A stretch of 64,000 nt of DNA, taken from positions 682,001-746,000 of the forward strand of contig NZ_LMGI01000001.1 in NCBI RefSeq assembly GCF_001427105.1. The letters run 5' to 3'. The stretch is from Sphingopyxis sp. Root154. GTDB taxonomy: Bacteria > Pseudomonadota > Alphaproteobacteria > Sphingomonadales > Sphingomonadaceae. This document shows positions 1 through 7,942 of the stretch, in pieces. The translations under genes and the position numbers were made by a program. The notes under the pieces are model-generated. The model ran no database searches. It was not told the DNA's origin and saw nothing but the letters and a program-made list of their open reading frames with translations. Position 1 is the stretch's first letter, and every line of letters begins with the position of its first letter.

Positions 1-336
1 GGCACCGCGGTCATCCTCGGCCCCGTCGGATCGAACTTCGGCGCCGGCATGACCGGCGGCATGGCGTTCATCCTCGACACCGACGGCCAGTTCGAACGCC
101 GCGCCAACGGCGAATCGATCGTCTGGCAGCGGATCGAGAGCACGCATTGGGAAGCCGTGGTGAAGGAACTCGTCGAGGACCATGCGCAGGCTACCGGCAG
201 CAAATGGTCGAGCGAAGTCCTCGCCGACTGGGACCGCTGGCGGGACCAGTTCTGGCAGGTTTGCCCGAAGGAAATGCTTACCCGCCTTGCGCATCCGCTG
301 AGCAATGCCGAAGCCGAGGTGGTTGCGGCGGAATAG
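1..336 (+). CDS. gltB: Glutamate synthase large subunit, C-terminal end (partial)
   Basis: The 5' part lies outside the window; the frame is open from base 1 and ends at TAG 334-336, leaving 111 residues. GltB makes glutamate from glutamine and 2-oxoglutarate with the small subunit GltD. The visible piece holds the last strands of the GXGXG beta-helix domain (GSNFGAGMTGGMAFILD, about residues 10-26), which in this family closes the protein, followed by a helical tail with a WDRWRDQFWQVCPKEM segment. Family assignment is from these motifs; gltD is not in the window. A hairpin repeat follows the stop by 3 bases. Confidence 0.9.
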   Translation, partial: GTAVILGPVGSNFGAGMTGGMAFILDTDGQFERRANGESIVWQRIESTHWEAVVKELVEDHAQATGSKWSSEVLADWDRWRDQFWQVCPKEMLTRLAHPLSNAEAEVVAAE

Positions 337-339
337 GTT

Positions 340-373
340 GATCCTCCCTGTGGCAAAGCCATGGGGAGGACCG
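340..373 (+). repeat. Hairpin repeat after gltB, copy A of a dispersed element
   Basis: An imperfect inverted repeat (CCTCCC...GGGAGG, with inner TGGC/GCCA) starts 3 bases after the gltB stop. A near-identical copy (28 of the first 30 bases) lies at 37735-37771 on the minus strand, just after the phoH stop. Position and symmetry suggest a 3'-end stabilising or terminating hairpin of REP type. The rest of the gap up to base 491 shows nothing else I can name. Confidence 0.6.
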
Positions 374-491
374 TTTATCGCGCTAGTGTCGCGGCTTATC
401 GCAAGTCTCAAACGCGTTCACCGCAGCGAAAGCGTCACTTTCCTATAAACGCCGCTTTGCTGAACCTGACGTCCTTTGAAAGGATGGAGCC

Positions 492-917
492 ATGACCCGT
501 TTTGCGTTGATCGCCCTCCCCCTGCTCGCGCTCGCAGCGCCGCTTCCGGCTGCCGCCCATGAAATGCAGGGCGCCGTCGAAACGCTCAACGACCCCGTAG
601 CGCAGGACCGGATGGCCGACACCGTCACCGCGATGGTCGCGGCGCTGATGCAGATGCAGGTCGGCCCGCTTGCGAAGGCCGTGGCGCAGATCGATCCCGA
701 ATCCGACGCCGCTTATATCCCGCCCGACGCCACGCTCGGCGATATGACCGGCCGCGATCCCGAATATGCCGAGCGCATGGGCGCCGACGTCCGCGCGGGT
801 ACCCGCATGGCAGGCCATGCCGCCTCGGCGCTCGCAGCTTATGCGCCGGTGTTCAAGGACATGGCGCGCGACTTTGCGGCGCAGTGGGAACGCGAGCGCG
901 AAGCCTCGCGCCGCTGA
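492..917 (+). CDS. Exported protein of unknown function
   Basis: A 141-residue protein with a clear Sec signal peptide (MTRFALIALPLLALAAPLPAAAHE, cleavage after about residue 22). The mature part is helical and rich in Ala, Met and Asp, with no cysteine and no motif I recognise; it has the look of a small periplasmic protein. The start is supported by the purine run GAAAGGATGGAGCC just before the ATG. It stands alone between gltB and fzlA, on the same strand. I do not assign a function. Confidence 0.7.
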   Translation: MTRFALIALPLLALAAPLPAAAHEMQGAVETLNDPVAQDRMADTVTAMVAALMQMQVGPLAKAVAQIDPESDAAYIPPDATLGDMTGRDPEYAERMGADVRAGTRMAGHAASALAAYAPVFKDMARDFAAQWEREREASRR

Positions 918-994
918 CGCTTAATCCACAATCGCTGTGCCGGCGCGCGCCATAGGCGTTGCGCGCGGCGCCCCGCTGCCGCTATGCCGGATGC

Positions 995-1666
995 ATGTGG
1001 CAACTCTATCAATTCCCGCTCTGTCCCTTTTCGCGCAAGGTCCGCCTTTTGCTGGGCGAAAAGGGCGTCGGTTATGAATTGGTGCGCGAATCGCCGTGGG
1101 AGCGCCGCGACGAGTTTATCGATCTGAACCCGGCGGGGCGCACCCCCGTCATGGTCGATCAGGCGCGCGGTCAGGTGCTGATGGACAGCAATGCGATCGC
1201 CGAATATTTCGAGGAGACCGTCGAAGGCAAGGCGATGATCAACGGCACCGCGGCGAACCGCGCCGAGATCCGCCGCCTGACGTCATGGTTCGATCACGAC
1301 TTCTATTATGAAGTCACGGGCCCCTTGCTGTTCGAACGGATGCAAAAACGCATCGTCCACCGCCAGCCGCCCGACGGCGGCGCGCTGCGCGAGGCGATGA
1401 AGGCGGCGAACAACCATCTCGACTATGTCGATTACCTCATCGACCACCGCACCTGGCTCGCCGGCGCGACGATGAGCCTCGCCGACCTGACGGCGGCGGC
1501 GCATATCTCGGTCGCCGACTATCTCGGAGGCATCGACTGGACGGGGCACGAACAGACGAAGGGCTGGTATTCGGGGCTGAAATCACGCCCGAGCTTCCGC
1601 CCGCTGCTGGCGGAGCGAATGGAGATCGTGTCGCCGCCAAAATACTACGAGGATGTGGATTTCTAA
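995..1666 (+). CDS. fzlA: GST-fold protein, probable FtsZ-binding FzlA
   Basis: A 223-residue glutathione S-transferase-fold protein. The thioredoxin-like N-terminal domain begins YQFPLCPFSRKVRLLLGEKG and contains NPAGRTPVMVD and the DSNAIAEYFEE turn; an all-helical C-terminal domain ends in SRPSFRPLLAERM plus a short tail. The WERRDEF and MINGTAANRAEIRRL stretches and the conserved acidic tail match, from memory, the FzlA subgroup, which in Caulobacter binds FtsZ and supports constriction rather than acting as an enzyme. The start at 995 is chosen over an in-frame ATG at 959 because the family begins at this point. An ordinary GST role cannot be excluded. Confidence 0.75.
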   Translation: MWQLYQFPLCPFSRKVRLLLGEKGVGYELVRESPWERRDEFIDLNPAGRTPVMVDQARGQVLMDSNAIAEYFEETVEGKAMINGTAANRAEIRRLTSWFDHDFYYEVTGPLLFERMQKRIVHRQPPDGGALREAMKAANNHLDYVDYLIDHRTWLAGATMSLADLTAAAHISVADYLGGIDWTGHEQTKGWYSGLKSRPSFRPLLAERMEIVSPPKYYEDVDF

Positions 1667-1674
1667 ACGCCGCC

Positions 1675-1752
1675 ATTGCGAGGAGCCGAAGGCGACGCGG
1701 CAATCCAGAGTAGGTCGTAAACCGTCCTGGATTGCTTCGCTTTGCTCGCAAT
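1675..1752. repeat. Palindromic repeat of sphingomonad type
   Basis: Nested inverted repeats: ATTGCGAG (1675-1682) pairs with CTCGCAAT (1745-1752), and GCAATCCAG (1700-1708) pairs with CTGGATTGC (1727-1735). Sequences of this kind (ATTGCGAGgagccgaaGGCGACGCGGCAATCC) recur between genes in many alphaproteobacteria. It fills the space between two convergent genes and may terminate both transcripts. Confidence 0.7.
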
Positions 1753-1766
1753 TACGAGTTGGCTGC

Positions 1767-2369
1767 TCAACAGCTCTTGTATTTCCAGTTCCGATCCTTG
1801 CCCTCGGCCACCTGCGCTACGATCATTTCGATGCGTTTGGCGCGCGTTTCTTCGCGCTTCGCCTCGAGCACCCATTCGATATAGTCGCGCCGCTTGCCGG
1901 GCGAGAAGGCGTCCCAATGGCCTTGCGCCGCGGTATTGGCCTTCAGCGCCGTGCCGAGGTCGGCCGGCAGATCGAGCGCCACCTTGGGCTTCGGCGCCGG
2001 GCGTTTCGGCTTCCCCCCGGCACAGAGCGCCGCCGCCCTGGCTATGAACGCTGCCATCTCCGTGTCGGAGGGCAGATCGGCCAGCGAGGCCAGCCGTCCC
2101 ATGCTGCCCATCGCGCCGGTATCGCGCGGCGATCCGGTGACCTCCTCGTCGCGCCAGAAACCGAAGGTCGCATGGCCCTTGAACGCCGCCATTCCCGCCA
2201 GATTTTGCCCCTTTAGCACGAAGGCCGGCACGCCCCATTTCAGCGTCTCTTCGGTGCCCGGCGCATGTTTGTGCACCAGTTCGCGAAGGTGATTCAGGAT
2301 CGGCTGCGCAAAGGGCTGCGCTTTCGCGATATAGGCGTCCACGCGTGGATCGCGACTCAGGCCGGCCAC
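1767..2369 (-). CDS. YdeI/OmpD-associated family protein (DUF1801 plus YdeI tail)
   Basis: About 200 residues. The N-terminal half is a DUF1801-type domain (DAYIAKAQPFAQPILNHLRELVHK, then TLKWGVPAFVLKGQNLAGMAAFKGHATFGFW). The C-terminal part resembles the YdeI/OmpD-associated domain (ALKANTAAQGHWDAFSPGKRRDYIEWVLEAKREETRAKRIEM). The start is a GTG that overlaps the end of ubiG by 13 bases, so the two genes are probably translationally coupled. The biochemical role of the family is unclear; a stress-protection role has been suggested for YdeI in enterics. Confidence 0.8.
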   Translation of the reverse strand: MAGLSRDPRVDAYIAKAQPFAQPILNHLRELVHKHAPGTEETLKWGVPAFVLKGQNLAGMAAFKGHATFGFWRDEEVTGSPRDTGAMGSMGRLASLADLPSDTEMAAFIARAAALCAGGKPKRPAPKPKVALDLPADLGTALKANTAAQGHWDAFSPGKRRDYIEWVLEAKREETRAKRIEMIVAQVAEGKDRNWKYKSC

Positions 2370-3082
2370 CGCGCTGCCACAAGATAGTTGAGCGCCTCGC
2401 TGCCGCCGAGCTTGAAGCCCTTCGCGGCCGATGGCGACAGACCGGAGCGGTCGATAACCTCCAGCCCCGCGCCCTCGAGCAGCTTGGTCAGCTCCTCGGG
2501 CTTCAGAAACTGGTCCCAGTCGTGCGTCCCGCGCGGCACCGCGCCGATCCGTTCGGCCGCCTCGACGAGCAGCAGCTTCGACAGCATCGTCCGGTTCGGT
2601 GTCGACAGGATCATCAGCCCGCCGGGCGCAAGACGCGTCGCGAGTTCGCCGATGAAGGCGGCAGGGTCAGTAACATGCTCGACGACTTCCATCGAGGTGA
2701 CGAGGTCGAAGGTCGCAGGCGGCAGCGCGGCGAGTTCGCCAGCGAAGTAGGTGATCGCAAGCCCCTGCCCCGCCGCATGGCCCTGCGCCGCGGCGATATT
2801 CTCGGGCGCCGCGTCGACGCCCGTCACCCTCGCGCCCATCCGCGCGAGCGGCTCGGCGAGCAGGCCCGCGCCACAACCGACATCGATCGCGCTCCGCCCG
2901 GCCAGTGCATAACGCTCGCGCGCATCGACATGCCAATGCGCGTCGATCTGGTCGCGGATATAGGCGAGGCGTACCGGATTGAGCTTGTGCAGCATCGCCG
3001 ACGAGCCGCGCGGATCCCACCAGTCGGCGGCGAGCGCCCCGAAATGGGCGGCTTCGTGCGGATTGATCGTGGCGGTACTCAT
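2357..3082 (-). CDS. ubiG: Ubiquinone biosynthesis O-methyltransferase UbiG
   Basis: A 241-residue class I SAM-dependent methyltransferase that carries out both O-methylations of the ubiquinone ring. The N-terminus (INPHEAAHFGALAADWWDPRGSSAMLHKLNPVRL) is the UbiG signature, followed by SAM motif I (AIDVGCGAGLLAEPLARMGA) and the FDLVTSMEVVEHV and GGLMILSTPNRT motifs. The start at 3082 (MSTATINPHE) fits family length; an in-frame ATG 36 bases upstream would add residues outside the family. It lies divergent from lysC, a common arrangement in alphaproteobacteria. Confidence 0.95.
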   Translation of the reverse strand: MSTATINPHEAAHFGALAADWWDPRGSSAMLHKLNPVRLAYIRDQIDAHWHVDARERYALAGRSAIDVGCGAGLLAEPLARMGARVTGVDAAPENIAAAQGHAAGQGLAITYFAGELAALPPATFDLVTSMEVVEHVTDPAAFIGELATRLAPGGLMILSTPNRTMLSKLLLVEAAERIGAVPRGTHDWDQFLKPEELTKLLEGAGLEVIDRSGLSPSAAKGFKLGGSEALNYLVAARWPA

Positions 3083-3242
3083 GCCCTGCGATGTGGCACC
3101 GTGCCTCGCGCCATGCAAGAAATTCTATCCGACGCATACGATGCCGGTCTTGCCATCGCCCTTCCCCTTGCCTAACGACGCGAGCGCCGCGGAAATGCTT
3201 GGAAAAGTTGCGGCGGAAACCAGATCAGGAAAGCGGGGCGAC

Positions 3243-4490
3243 ATGGCGCGGATCGTGATGAAATTCGGGGGCACGTCGATGGCGGGCACCGAGCGGATTC
3301 GCACCGTGGCGAAACTCGTCGCGCGCGAAGTCGCGAACGGTAACGAGGTCGCGGTCGTCGTCTCGGCGATGGCGGGCGAAACCGACCGGCTCGTCAATTT
3401 CTGCCGCGAGGCGAACCCGCGCTACGACCCCGCCGAATATGACGTCGTGGTCGCCGCGGGCGAACAGATCACCTCGGGCCTGCTCGCGCTTACCTTGCAG
3501 GCGATGGGCACCCCCGCGCGCAGCTGGCTCGGCTGGCAGCTTCCGATCCGCACCGAAGAGGCGCACGCCCGCGCGCGCATCACCGACATCGACACCGGCG
3601 CGCTCGGCGCCGCGATGGCGAAGGGCGAGGTCGCGGTCATCCCGGGTTTCCAGGGCCTGATGGACGATGGCCGCGTCTCGACGCTCGGCCGCGGCGGCTC
3701 CGACACCAGTGCCGTCGCGGTGGCCGCCGCGCTCAAGGCTGACCGCTGCGACATCTACACCGACGTCGACGGCGTCTATACGACCGACCCGCGCATCGTC
3801 GCGCGCGCGCGCAAGCTCGACTATGTGACCTATGAGGAAATGCTCGAACTCGCGAGCGTCGGCGCCAAGGTGCTCCAGACGCGTTCGGTCGGGCTCGCGA
3901 TGAAAGAGGGCGTGCGCGTGCAGGTGCTCTCGAGCTTCGTCGAGGGCGACGAGGCACCAAAAAAAGGCACGATGATCGTCAGCGACGAGGAAATAGAGGA
4001 ACATCAGATGGAACGGCAGCTGATCACCGGCATCGCCCACGACAAGAATGAAGCGAAGATCATCGTCACACGCGTGCCCGACAAGCCCGGCGCAGTCGCG
4101 AACATCTTCGGCCCGCTCGCTGCGGCCGGGATCAACGTCGACATGATCATCCAGAACGTCGGCCGCGAAAAGGGCGAGACCGACGTGACCTTCACCGTTC
4201 CCGCCACCGACCTGCTGCGCTCGATCGACCTGCTCGAAGCCGCGAAGGAAAAGATCGGCTTCAACCGCATCATCAGCGACGACAAGGTCGCGAAGATCAG
4301 CGTCGTCGGCGTCGGCATGAAGAGCCACGCGGGGGTCGCCAGCACGATGTTCCGCGCATTGGCCGACCGCGGCATCAACATCCAAGCGATCTCGACCAGC
4401 GAGATCAAGGTCAGCGTGCTGATCGACGAGGATGAAACCGAACTCGCGGTGCGCGTCCTCCACACCGCCTACGGGCTCGACGCCGAGTAA
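3243..4490 (+). CDS. lysC: Aspartate kinase
   Basis: A 415-residue aspartokinase that phosphorylates L-aspartate, the first step to lysine, threonine and methionine. It begins with the ATP-binding motif MKFGGTSMAG, contains GRGGSDTSAVAVAAAL and the YTDVDGVYTTDPR loop, and carries two ACT regulatory domains at the C-terminus (KPGAVANIFGPLAAAGINVDMI and KSHAGVASTMFRALADRGINIQAIS). Alphaproteobacterial enzymes of this layout respond to lysine and threonine. The start at 3243 is fixed by the family N-terminus; the frame is open further upstream but there it overlaps ubiG. Confidence 0.96.
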   Translation: MARIVMKFGGTSMAGTERIRTVAKLVAREVANGNEVAVVVSAMAGETDRLVNFCREANPRYDPAEYDVVVAAGEQITSGLLALTLQAMGTPARSWLGWQLPIRTEEAHARARITDIDTGALGAAMAKGEVAVIPGFQGLMDDGRVSTLGRGGSDTSAVAVAAALKADRCDIYTDVDGVYTTDPRIVARARKLDYVTYEEMLELASVGAKVLQTRSVGLAMKEGVRVQVLSSFVEGDEAPKKGTMIVSDEEIEEHQMERQLITGIAHDKNEAKIIVTRVPDKPGAVANIFGPLAAAGINVDMIIQNVGREKGETDVTFTVPATDLLRSIDLLEAAKEKIGFNRIISDDKVAKISVVGVGMKSHAGVASTMFRALADRGINIQAISTSEIKVSVLIDEDETELAVRVLHTAYGLDAE

Positions 4491-4491
4491 G

Positions 4492-5076
4492 CTATTCGGC
4501 CGCGAGCGGCTGCAGCTCGCCGCCCTCGCGGCGGCGCGGCCGCGCCTGCCCGATAAAATGCACCACCGCGATGTGGATCGCGAACAGCCCGAACTTCGAC
4601 GCCAGCGGGAATATCCCGATGAACAGCGGCCACCAGTCGGTGAAGAAGAGCGCGATGACGAGGTTCAGCCCCGCGCTCGCGAACATCAGCGCCGCCCAGA
4701 TCATGCCGAACCGGTCCATGACATCGCCGACGAGTTCCAGCTGCTCGGGCAAGATATAGCGATTGAGCCAGCCGCGACGCAGCATCACCGACCCGACGAT
4801 CAGATAGACGATCGTCGGCTTCGCCATCACGAACCGCGGATCGCCGGTAAACAGCGTCGCCGCGGCGGTGAAAAGCACCGACGCCAGGCTGATCCATTGC
4901 AGCGCCGCGACCTTCTTGCCGCGCGCCAGTTCATAACCGACCACCGCAAGCGCGACGACGGTGCCCGCAATCGTTGCGGGCACGATCCCCGCGCCGGCAA
5001 CGAGCAGCACCGCAAAAACGAGCACGCCAAGCGAGTCGAACAGCATCGGCCCGAGAGCGTAGAGCAGGGTTTTCAT
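4492..5076 (-). CDS. yciB: YciB-type inner membrane protein (septation protein A family)
   Basis: 194 residues with five or six hydrophobic segments, including FVMAKPTIVYLIVGSVMLRRGWLNRYILP and MIWAALMFASAGLNLVIALFF, which match the YciB/IspZ family of inner-membrane proteins linked to cell envelope synthesis and septation. It faces a TetR gene across about 110 bases that contain an inverted repeat pair, so TetR control is likely. Its stop abuts that of lysC (convergent). The role in this organism is inferred from the family. Confidence 0.8.
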   Translation of the reverse strand: MKTLLYALGPMLFDSLGVLVFAVLLVAGAGIVPATIAGTVVALAVVGYELARGKKVAALQWISLASVLFTAAATLFTGDPRFVMAKPTIVYLIVGSVMLRRGWLNRYILPEQLELVGDVMDRFGMIWAALMFASAGLNLVIALFFTDWWPLFIGIFPLASKFGLFAIHIAVVHFIGQARPRRREGGELQPLAAE

Positions 5077-5095
5077 CGGCGCGTCCTTTCTGACT

Positions 5096-5167
5096 CAATG
5101 TTTCCACTGTCAATATTGAAGAGCGCTGGACCGCAAGTCAAGCATTAAATTGACAGCGTCAACATTG
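5096..5167. promoter_or_regulatory. Likely TetR operator pair between yciB and the TetR gene
   Basis: CAATGTTTCCACTGTCAAT (5096-5114) and ATTGACAGCGTCAACATTG (5149-5167) are inverted copies differing at 3 of 19 positions. The second contains the perfect dyad TTGAC-AGC-GTCAA (5150-5162). Placement between a divergent TetR gene and yciB is typical of autoregulated TetR operators. Confidence 0.6.
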
Positions 5168-5185
5168 CGGCGTTATGCGGGCGAC

Positions 5186-5776
5186 ATGACCAAACCCTAT
5201 CATCATGGCGACCTGCGCGCGGCGCTGCTCGCGGCGGCCGAGGAAATCGTCAACCGCGATGGCATTGCCGGCCTGACGCTGCGCGGCGTGGCGCGCGAGG
5301 TCGGCGCATCGCACGCAGCACCGAAAAATCATTTCGACGATTTGACCGGTTTGGTCAGCGAACTCGCCGCGGTCGGATTCACCCGCTTCGCCAACCGCAT
5401 GCAAGCCGCAGCGGCCCAGCAGGCCAACCCGCAGGACAAGCTCAACGCCATCGGCCGCGCCTACGTCGAATTCGCGCTCGCCGATCCCGGGCTGTTCCAG
5501 CTGATGTTCCGCGGCGAGCGGCTCGACAAGACGCGCCCGGCGCTGCACGAGGCGATGCTGCGCGCGTTCGGCACCCTTACCGGCTCGGTCGCCGCCACCC
5601 ACGAAGGCGATCCCGATGCGGCGCGCGCCACCCGCGCCCATGCTGCGCGCGCGTGGAGCATGGTCCACGGCTTCGCGATCCTGCTCCTCGACGACCGCCT
5701 CAATCCGCTGCTCGACGCGGGCGCGCCACGCACCGACGCGCTGGCGCTACTCGACGACATGCTGACCATGGGCTGA
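5186..5776 (+). CDS. TetR/AcrR family transcriptional regulator
   Basis: 196 residues. The N-terminal helix-turn-helix (HHGDLRAALLAAAEEIVNRDGIAGLTLRGVAREVGASHAAPKNHF) is the TetR pattern, and the C-terminal ligand domain resembles the WHG type (AIGRAYVEFALADPGLFQLMFRGERL). The start at 5186 is preferred over an ATG at 5150 because the latter would lie inside the operator and add residues outside the family. It probably represses itself and yciB. The ligand is unknown. Confidence 0.88.
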   Translation: MTKPYHHGDLRAALLAAAEEIVNRDGIAGLTLRGVAREVGASHAAPKNHFDDLTGLVSELAAVGFTRFANRMQAAAAQQANPQDKLNAIGRAYVEFALADPGLFQLMFRGERLDKTRPALHEAMLRAFGTLTGSVAATHEGDPDAARATRAHAARAWSMVHGFAILLLDDRLNPLLDAGAPRTDALALLDDMLTMG

Positions 5777-5777
5777 G

Positions 5778-6884
5778 TTAGCGCAGCCGGACCTTCGCCG
5801 TCACCGATAGCCCGGGGCGCAGCGCCGCAAGCGCTGCCTGTCCCGGGTCGAGCCTAATACGCACCCCGACGCGCTGGACGATCTTGGTGAAATTGCCCGA
5901 TCCGGGCTCGAATGGCAGCAAAGTGAACGCGCTTCCCGAACCCGGCGCGAGGCTTTCGACCGTGCCGTGCAGCGTCTCGCCCAGCGCGTCGACATAGACG
6001 TCGGCTTTCTGCCCCGGGCGCATCTCGCGCGTCTGCGTTTCCTTGAAATTGGCGACGACGTAGATCGATCTGACGGGCACCACCGACAGCAGCCGCGATC
6101 CCGGCTGGACATAATCGCCGACCTGGATGCGCCGGTTTCCGACGACGCCGTCGATCGGCGCGGCGACGAGCGTATGCCCGCGGTCGAGCTTCGCGAGTGC
6201 GAGCGCCGCGCGCGCCTTCGCCGCCTCGGCCTCAGCCGCCTTGACCTGCGCCGACAGGATCGGCCCCTTCGCCCGCGTTACCGCCGCCGCCTCGACGCTC
6301 GCGCCGAGGTCGGCGCGCGAACGCTGCGCCGCCGAGGCAGCGCCCACTGCCGTCGCATCGACCTGTTCGGTATCGCGGCGGGTAACGAAGCCGTCGACGA
6401 GCAATGCATTATACCGCCGCCGGTCCTCCGCCGCGCGCGCATATTCGGCATCGGCCGCGGCGATCTGTGTGTTCACCGAACGGATTTGCGCCGCCGCCAG
6501 CTTCTGCTCGGCCCCCAGGGAAGCGAGCGTCGCGCGCGCGGTGGCGACCTGCGCGTCGGCATCGGCGACCGCAGCCTCGGCCGCCATCAGCCGCGAGTCA
6601 TAGTCGCGCACGTCGATGCGGACGAGCGGATCACCCGCCCTCACCGCCTGATTGTCCTTCACCAGCACCGCGGTGACGAGCCCGCCGACGCGCGGCGCGA
6701 CCTCGCTCGCATCGGCCTGCAGATAGGCGTTGTCGGTCGATTCCGCGGTGCGCGGCGCGAGCAGCCACCAGATACCGGCGGCTGCGATCACCAGCGCGAT
6801 CAGTCCGACCTTCCATGCCTTTTTCGGCAGCGCAACGCGGCGGCGAACCGGCGCTTCGGCCTCGATGGCGGCCTGAACGTTCAT
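5778..6884 (-). CDS. HlyD/EmrA-type membrane fusion protein of an efflux pump
   Basis: 368 residues: a cytoplasmic N-terminus, one transmembrane anchor (about residues 25-45, GLIALVIAAAGIWWLLAP), then STDNAYLQADASEVAPRVGGLV, the biotinyl-lipoyl-like start of EmrA proteins, a long alpha-hairpin (about 85-215, Ala-rich) and a beta-barrel (VVANFKETQTREMRPGQKADVYVDAL). It bridges an inner-membrane MFS pump to the outer membrane. The start at 6884 overlaps the thioesterase stop by 4 bases. The likely partner is the divergent MFS gene at 7943. Confidence 0.9.
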   Translation of the reverse strand: MNVQAAIEAEAPVRRRVALPKKAWKVGLIALVIAAAGIWWLLAPRTAESTDNAYLQADASEVAPRVGGLVTAVLVKDNQAVRAGDPLVRIDVRDYDSRLMAAEAAVADADAQVATARATLASLGAEQKLAAAQIRSVNTQIAAADAEYARAAEDRRRYNALLVDGFVTRRDTEQVDATAVGAASAAQRSRADLGASVEAAAVTRAKGPILSAQVKAAEAEAAKARAALALAKLDRGHTLVAAPIDGVVGNRRIQVGDYVQPGSRLLSVVPVRSIYVVANFKETQTREMRPGQKADVYVDALGETLHGTVESLAPGSGSAFTLLPFEPGSGNFTKIVQRVGVRIRLDPGQAALAALRPGLSVTAKVRLR

Positions 6885-7297
6885 TGCTGGATCACCAGCA
6901 ACGTCGAGGTCGCGATCGCGAGGATGCGCCCCTCCGCATCGGTCAGCTTCGCCTCGACATAGGCGACGCGGCGGCCGATCGAGATGACATGACCCTCGGC
7001 GCGGACCTTGCCGGTCGTCCCCGTTATCGCCTTCAGATAGCTGGTCTTGAGTTCGAGCGTCGTCATCGCCTGATCGTCGGCAAGCTTGGTGACCACCGCG
7101 ATACCGCAGGCAGAATCGAGCAAAGTCGCGGCATAGCCGCCGTGGACGAAGCCCATCGGGTTGAAATGCTCGGGTCCGGGTACGCCCTCGAACGCCGCCC
7201 AGCCCTCGCCCGCGTCGACGAGCTGAAAGCCCAGCGTCTCGCCGATCGGCGGGCGTCCGCCCGTAGCAATCAGCCCCTGCACCTTCGCGAGCGTCAT
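6881..7297 (-). CDS. PaaI-type hotdog thioesterase
   Basis: 138 residues of single hotdog fold. The motif FNPMGFVHGGYAATLLDSACG (HGG after the first helix) is the PaaI-family active-site region, followed by TTLELKTSYLKAITGTTGKVRAEG. It would hydrolyse acyl- or aryl-CoA thioesters. It sits between the TetR gene and the membrane fusion gene with 4-base overlaps on both sides, so it belongs to the efflux operon. Why a thioesterase is wired into an efflux operon is not obvious; the pump may export an acid released from a CoA ester. Confidence 0.87.
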   Translation of the reverse strand: MTLAKVQGLIATGGRPPIGETLGFQLVDAGEGWAAFEGVPGPEHFNPMGFVHGGYAATLLDSACGIAVVTKLADDQAMTTLELKTSYLKAITGTTGKVRAEGHVISIGRRVAYVEAKLTDAEGRILAIATSTLLVIQQ

Positions 7298-7887
7298 TGC
7301 GCGGTCTCCAGCTCATAGCGGGCAACAATGCTCGCGTGGGTATCGGCCAGCAGCGCATCGGAGAGTTCGGCATCACCAACTGCACGCGCTAGCGCGACAC
7401 CACCGACGAGCTGTGCCAGCAGCGCATGCGATTCCGCTTCAGGATCAGCATAGCCAAGCGCCGCCAGCGGCGCCGCAAGCCGGCTCGCGATCCCCTCGAC
7501 CCCCGCACCGAAACGCGCACGCGTCGCGGGCTGCGAGCGCGCGAAATCGCCCGACAACGTCGGCAACGGGCACCCCCGGTCGCGGCTGTCACGGTGCTTC
7601 GCCGACAGATAGAAATCGACATAGGCGCGCAGCACCGTGCGCGGATCGCCCTTCGCGTCGATCCGCTCGGTCCGCGCCCGGGCATCGGCGAACATCGTCC
7701 CGATCGCCTCTTTCACCAACGCGTCCTTCGACGGAAAATGGGCGTAGAAACCGCCGTGGGTCAGCCCGGCGCGCGCCATGACACCAGCCACCGCGACATT
7801 CTCGGGCCCCTTGGCCCGGATCTCCTTCGCTGCCTCTTTCAGCACGCGCTCGCGCGTCGCGGCCTTGTGCTCGGTTGAATAGCGCAC
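7294..7887 (-). CDS. TetR/AcrR family regulator of the efflux locus
   Basis: 197 residues. The HTH region (RERVLKEAAKEIRAKGPENVAVAGVMARAGLTHGGFYAHFPSKDALV) is a standard TetR domain, and the C-terminal part contains DRGCPLPTLSGDFARS, typical of the AcrR subgroup with a conserved cysteine. First gene of a three-gene minus-strand operon, divergent from the MFS pump. A 17-base palindrome lies in the 55-base gap to the pump gene, so it most likely represses both directions and releases on binding a pump substrate. Confidence 0.9.
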   Translation of the reverse strand: MRYSTEHKAATRERVLKEAAKEIRAKGPENVAVAGVMARAGLTHGGFYAHFPSKDALVKEAIGTMFADARARTERIDAKGDPRTVLRAYVDFYLSAKHRDSRDRGCPLPTLSGDFARSQPATRARFGAGVEGIASRLAAPLAALGYADPEAESHALLAQLVGGVALARAVGDAELSDALLADTHASIVARYELETAQ

Positions 7888-7899
7888 TTGCGTCTCCTT

Positions 7900-7916
7900 T
7901 TATATGACGCATATAA
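7900..7916. promoter_or_regulatory. Palindromic operator between TetR and MFS genes
   Basis: TTATATG-ACG-CATATAA is a perfect 7-3-7 dyad in the centre of the 55-base divergent gap. Its size and place match TetR-family operators, and it would overlap promoters for both directions. Confidence 0.75.
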
Positions 7917-7942
7917 TATAATGACGACAGGACACAAGACCC

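Noticed and set aside
1653..2216. A plus-strand frame that runs out of the end of fzlA over the palindromic repeat
   Set aside because: It crosses a repeat and is antisense to the DUF1801/YdeI gene. No independent support.
5778..7385. A 535-codon frame apparently fusing the membrane fusion protein to an N-terminal extension
   Set aside because: The extension reads through the thioesterase and TetR genes in another frame. The family N-terminus and the 4-base overlap fix the start at 6884.
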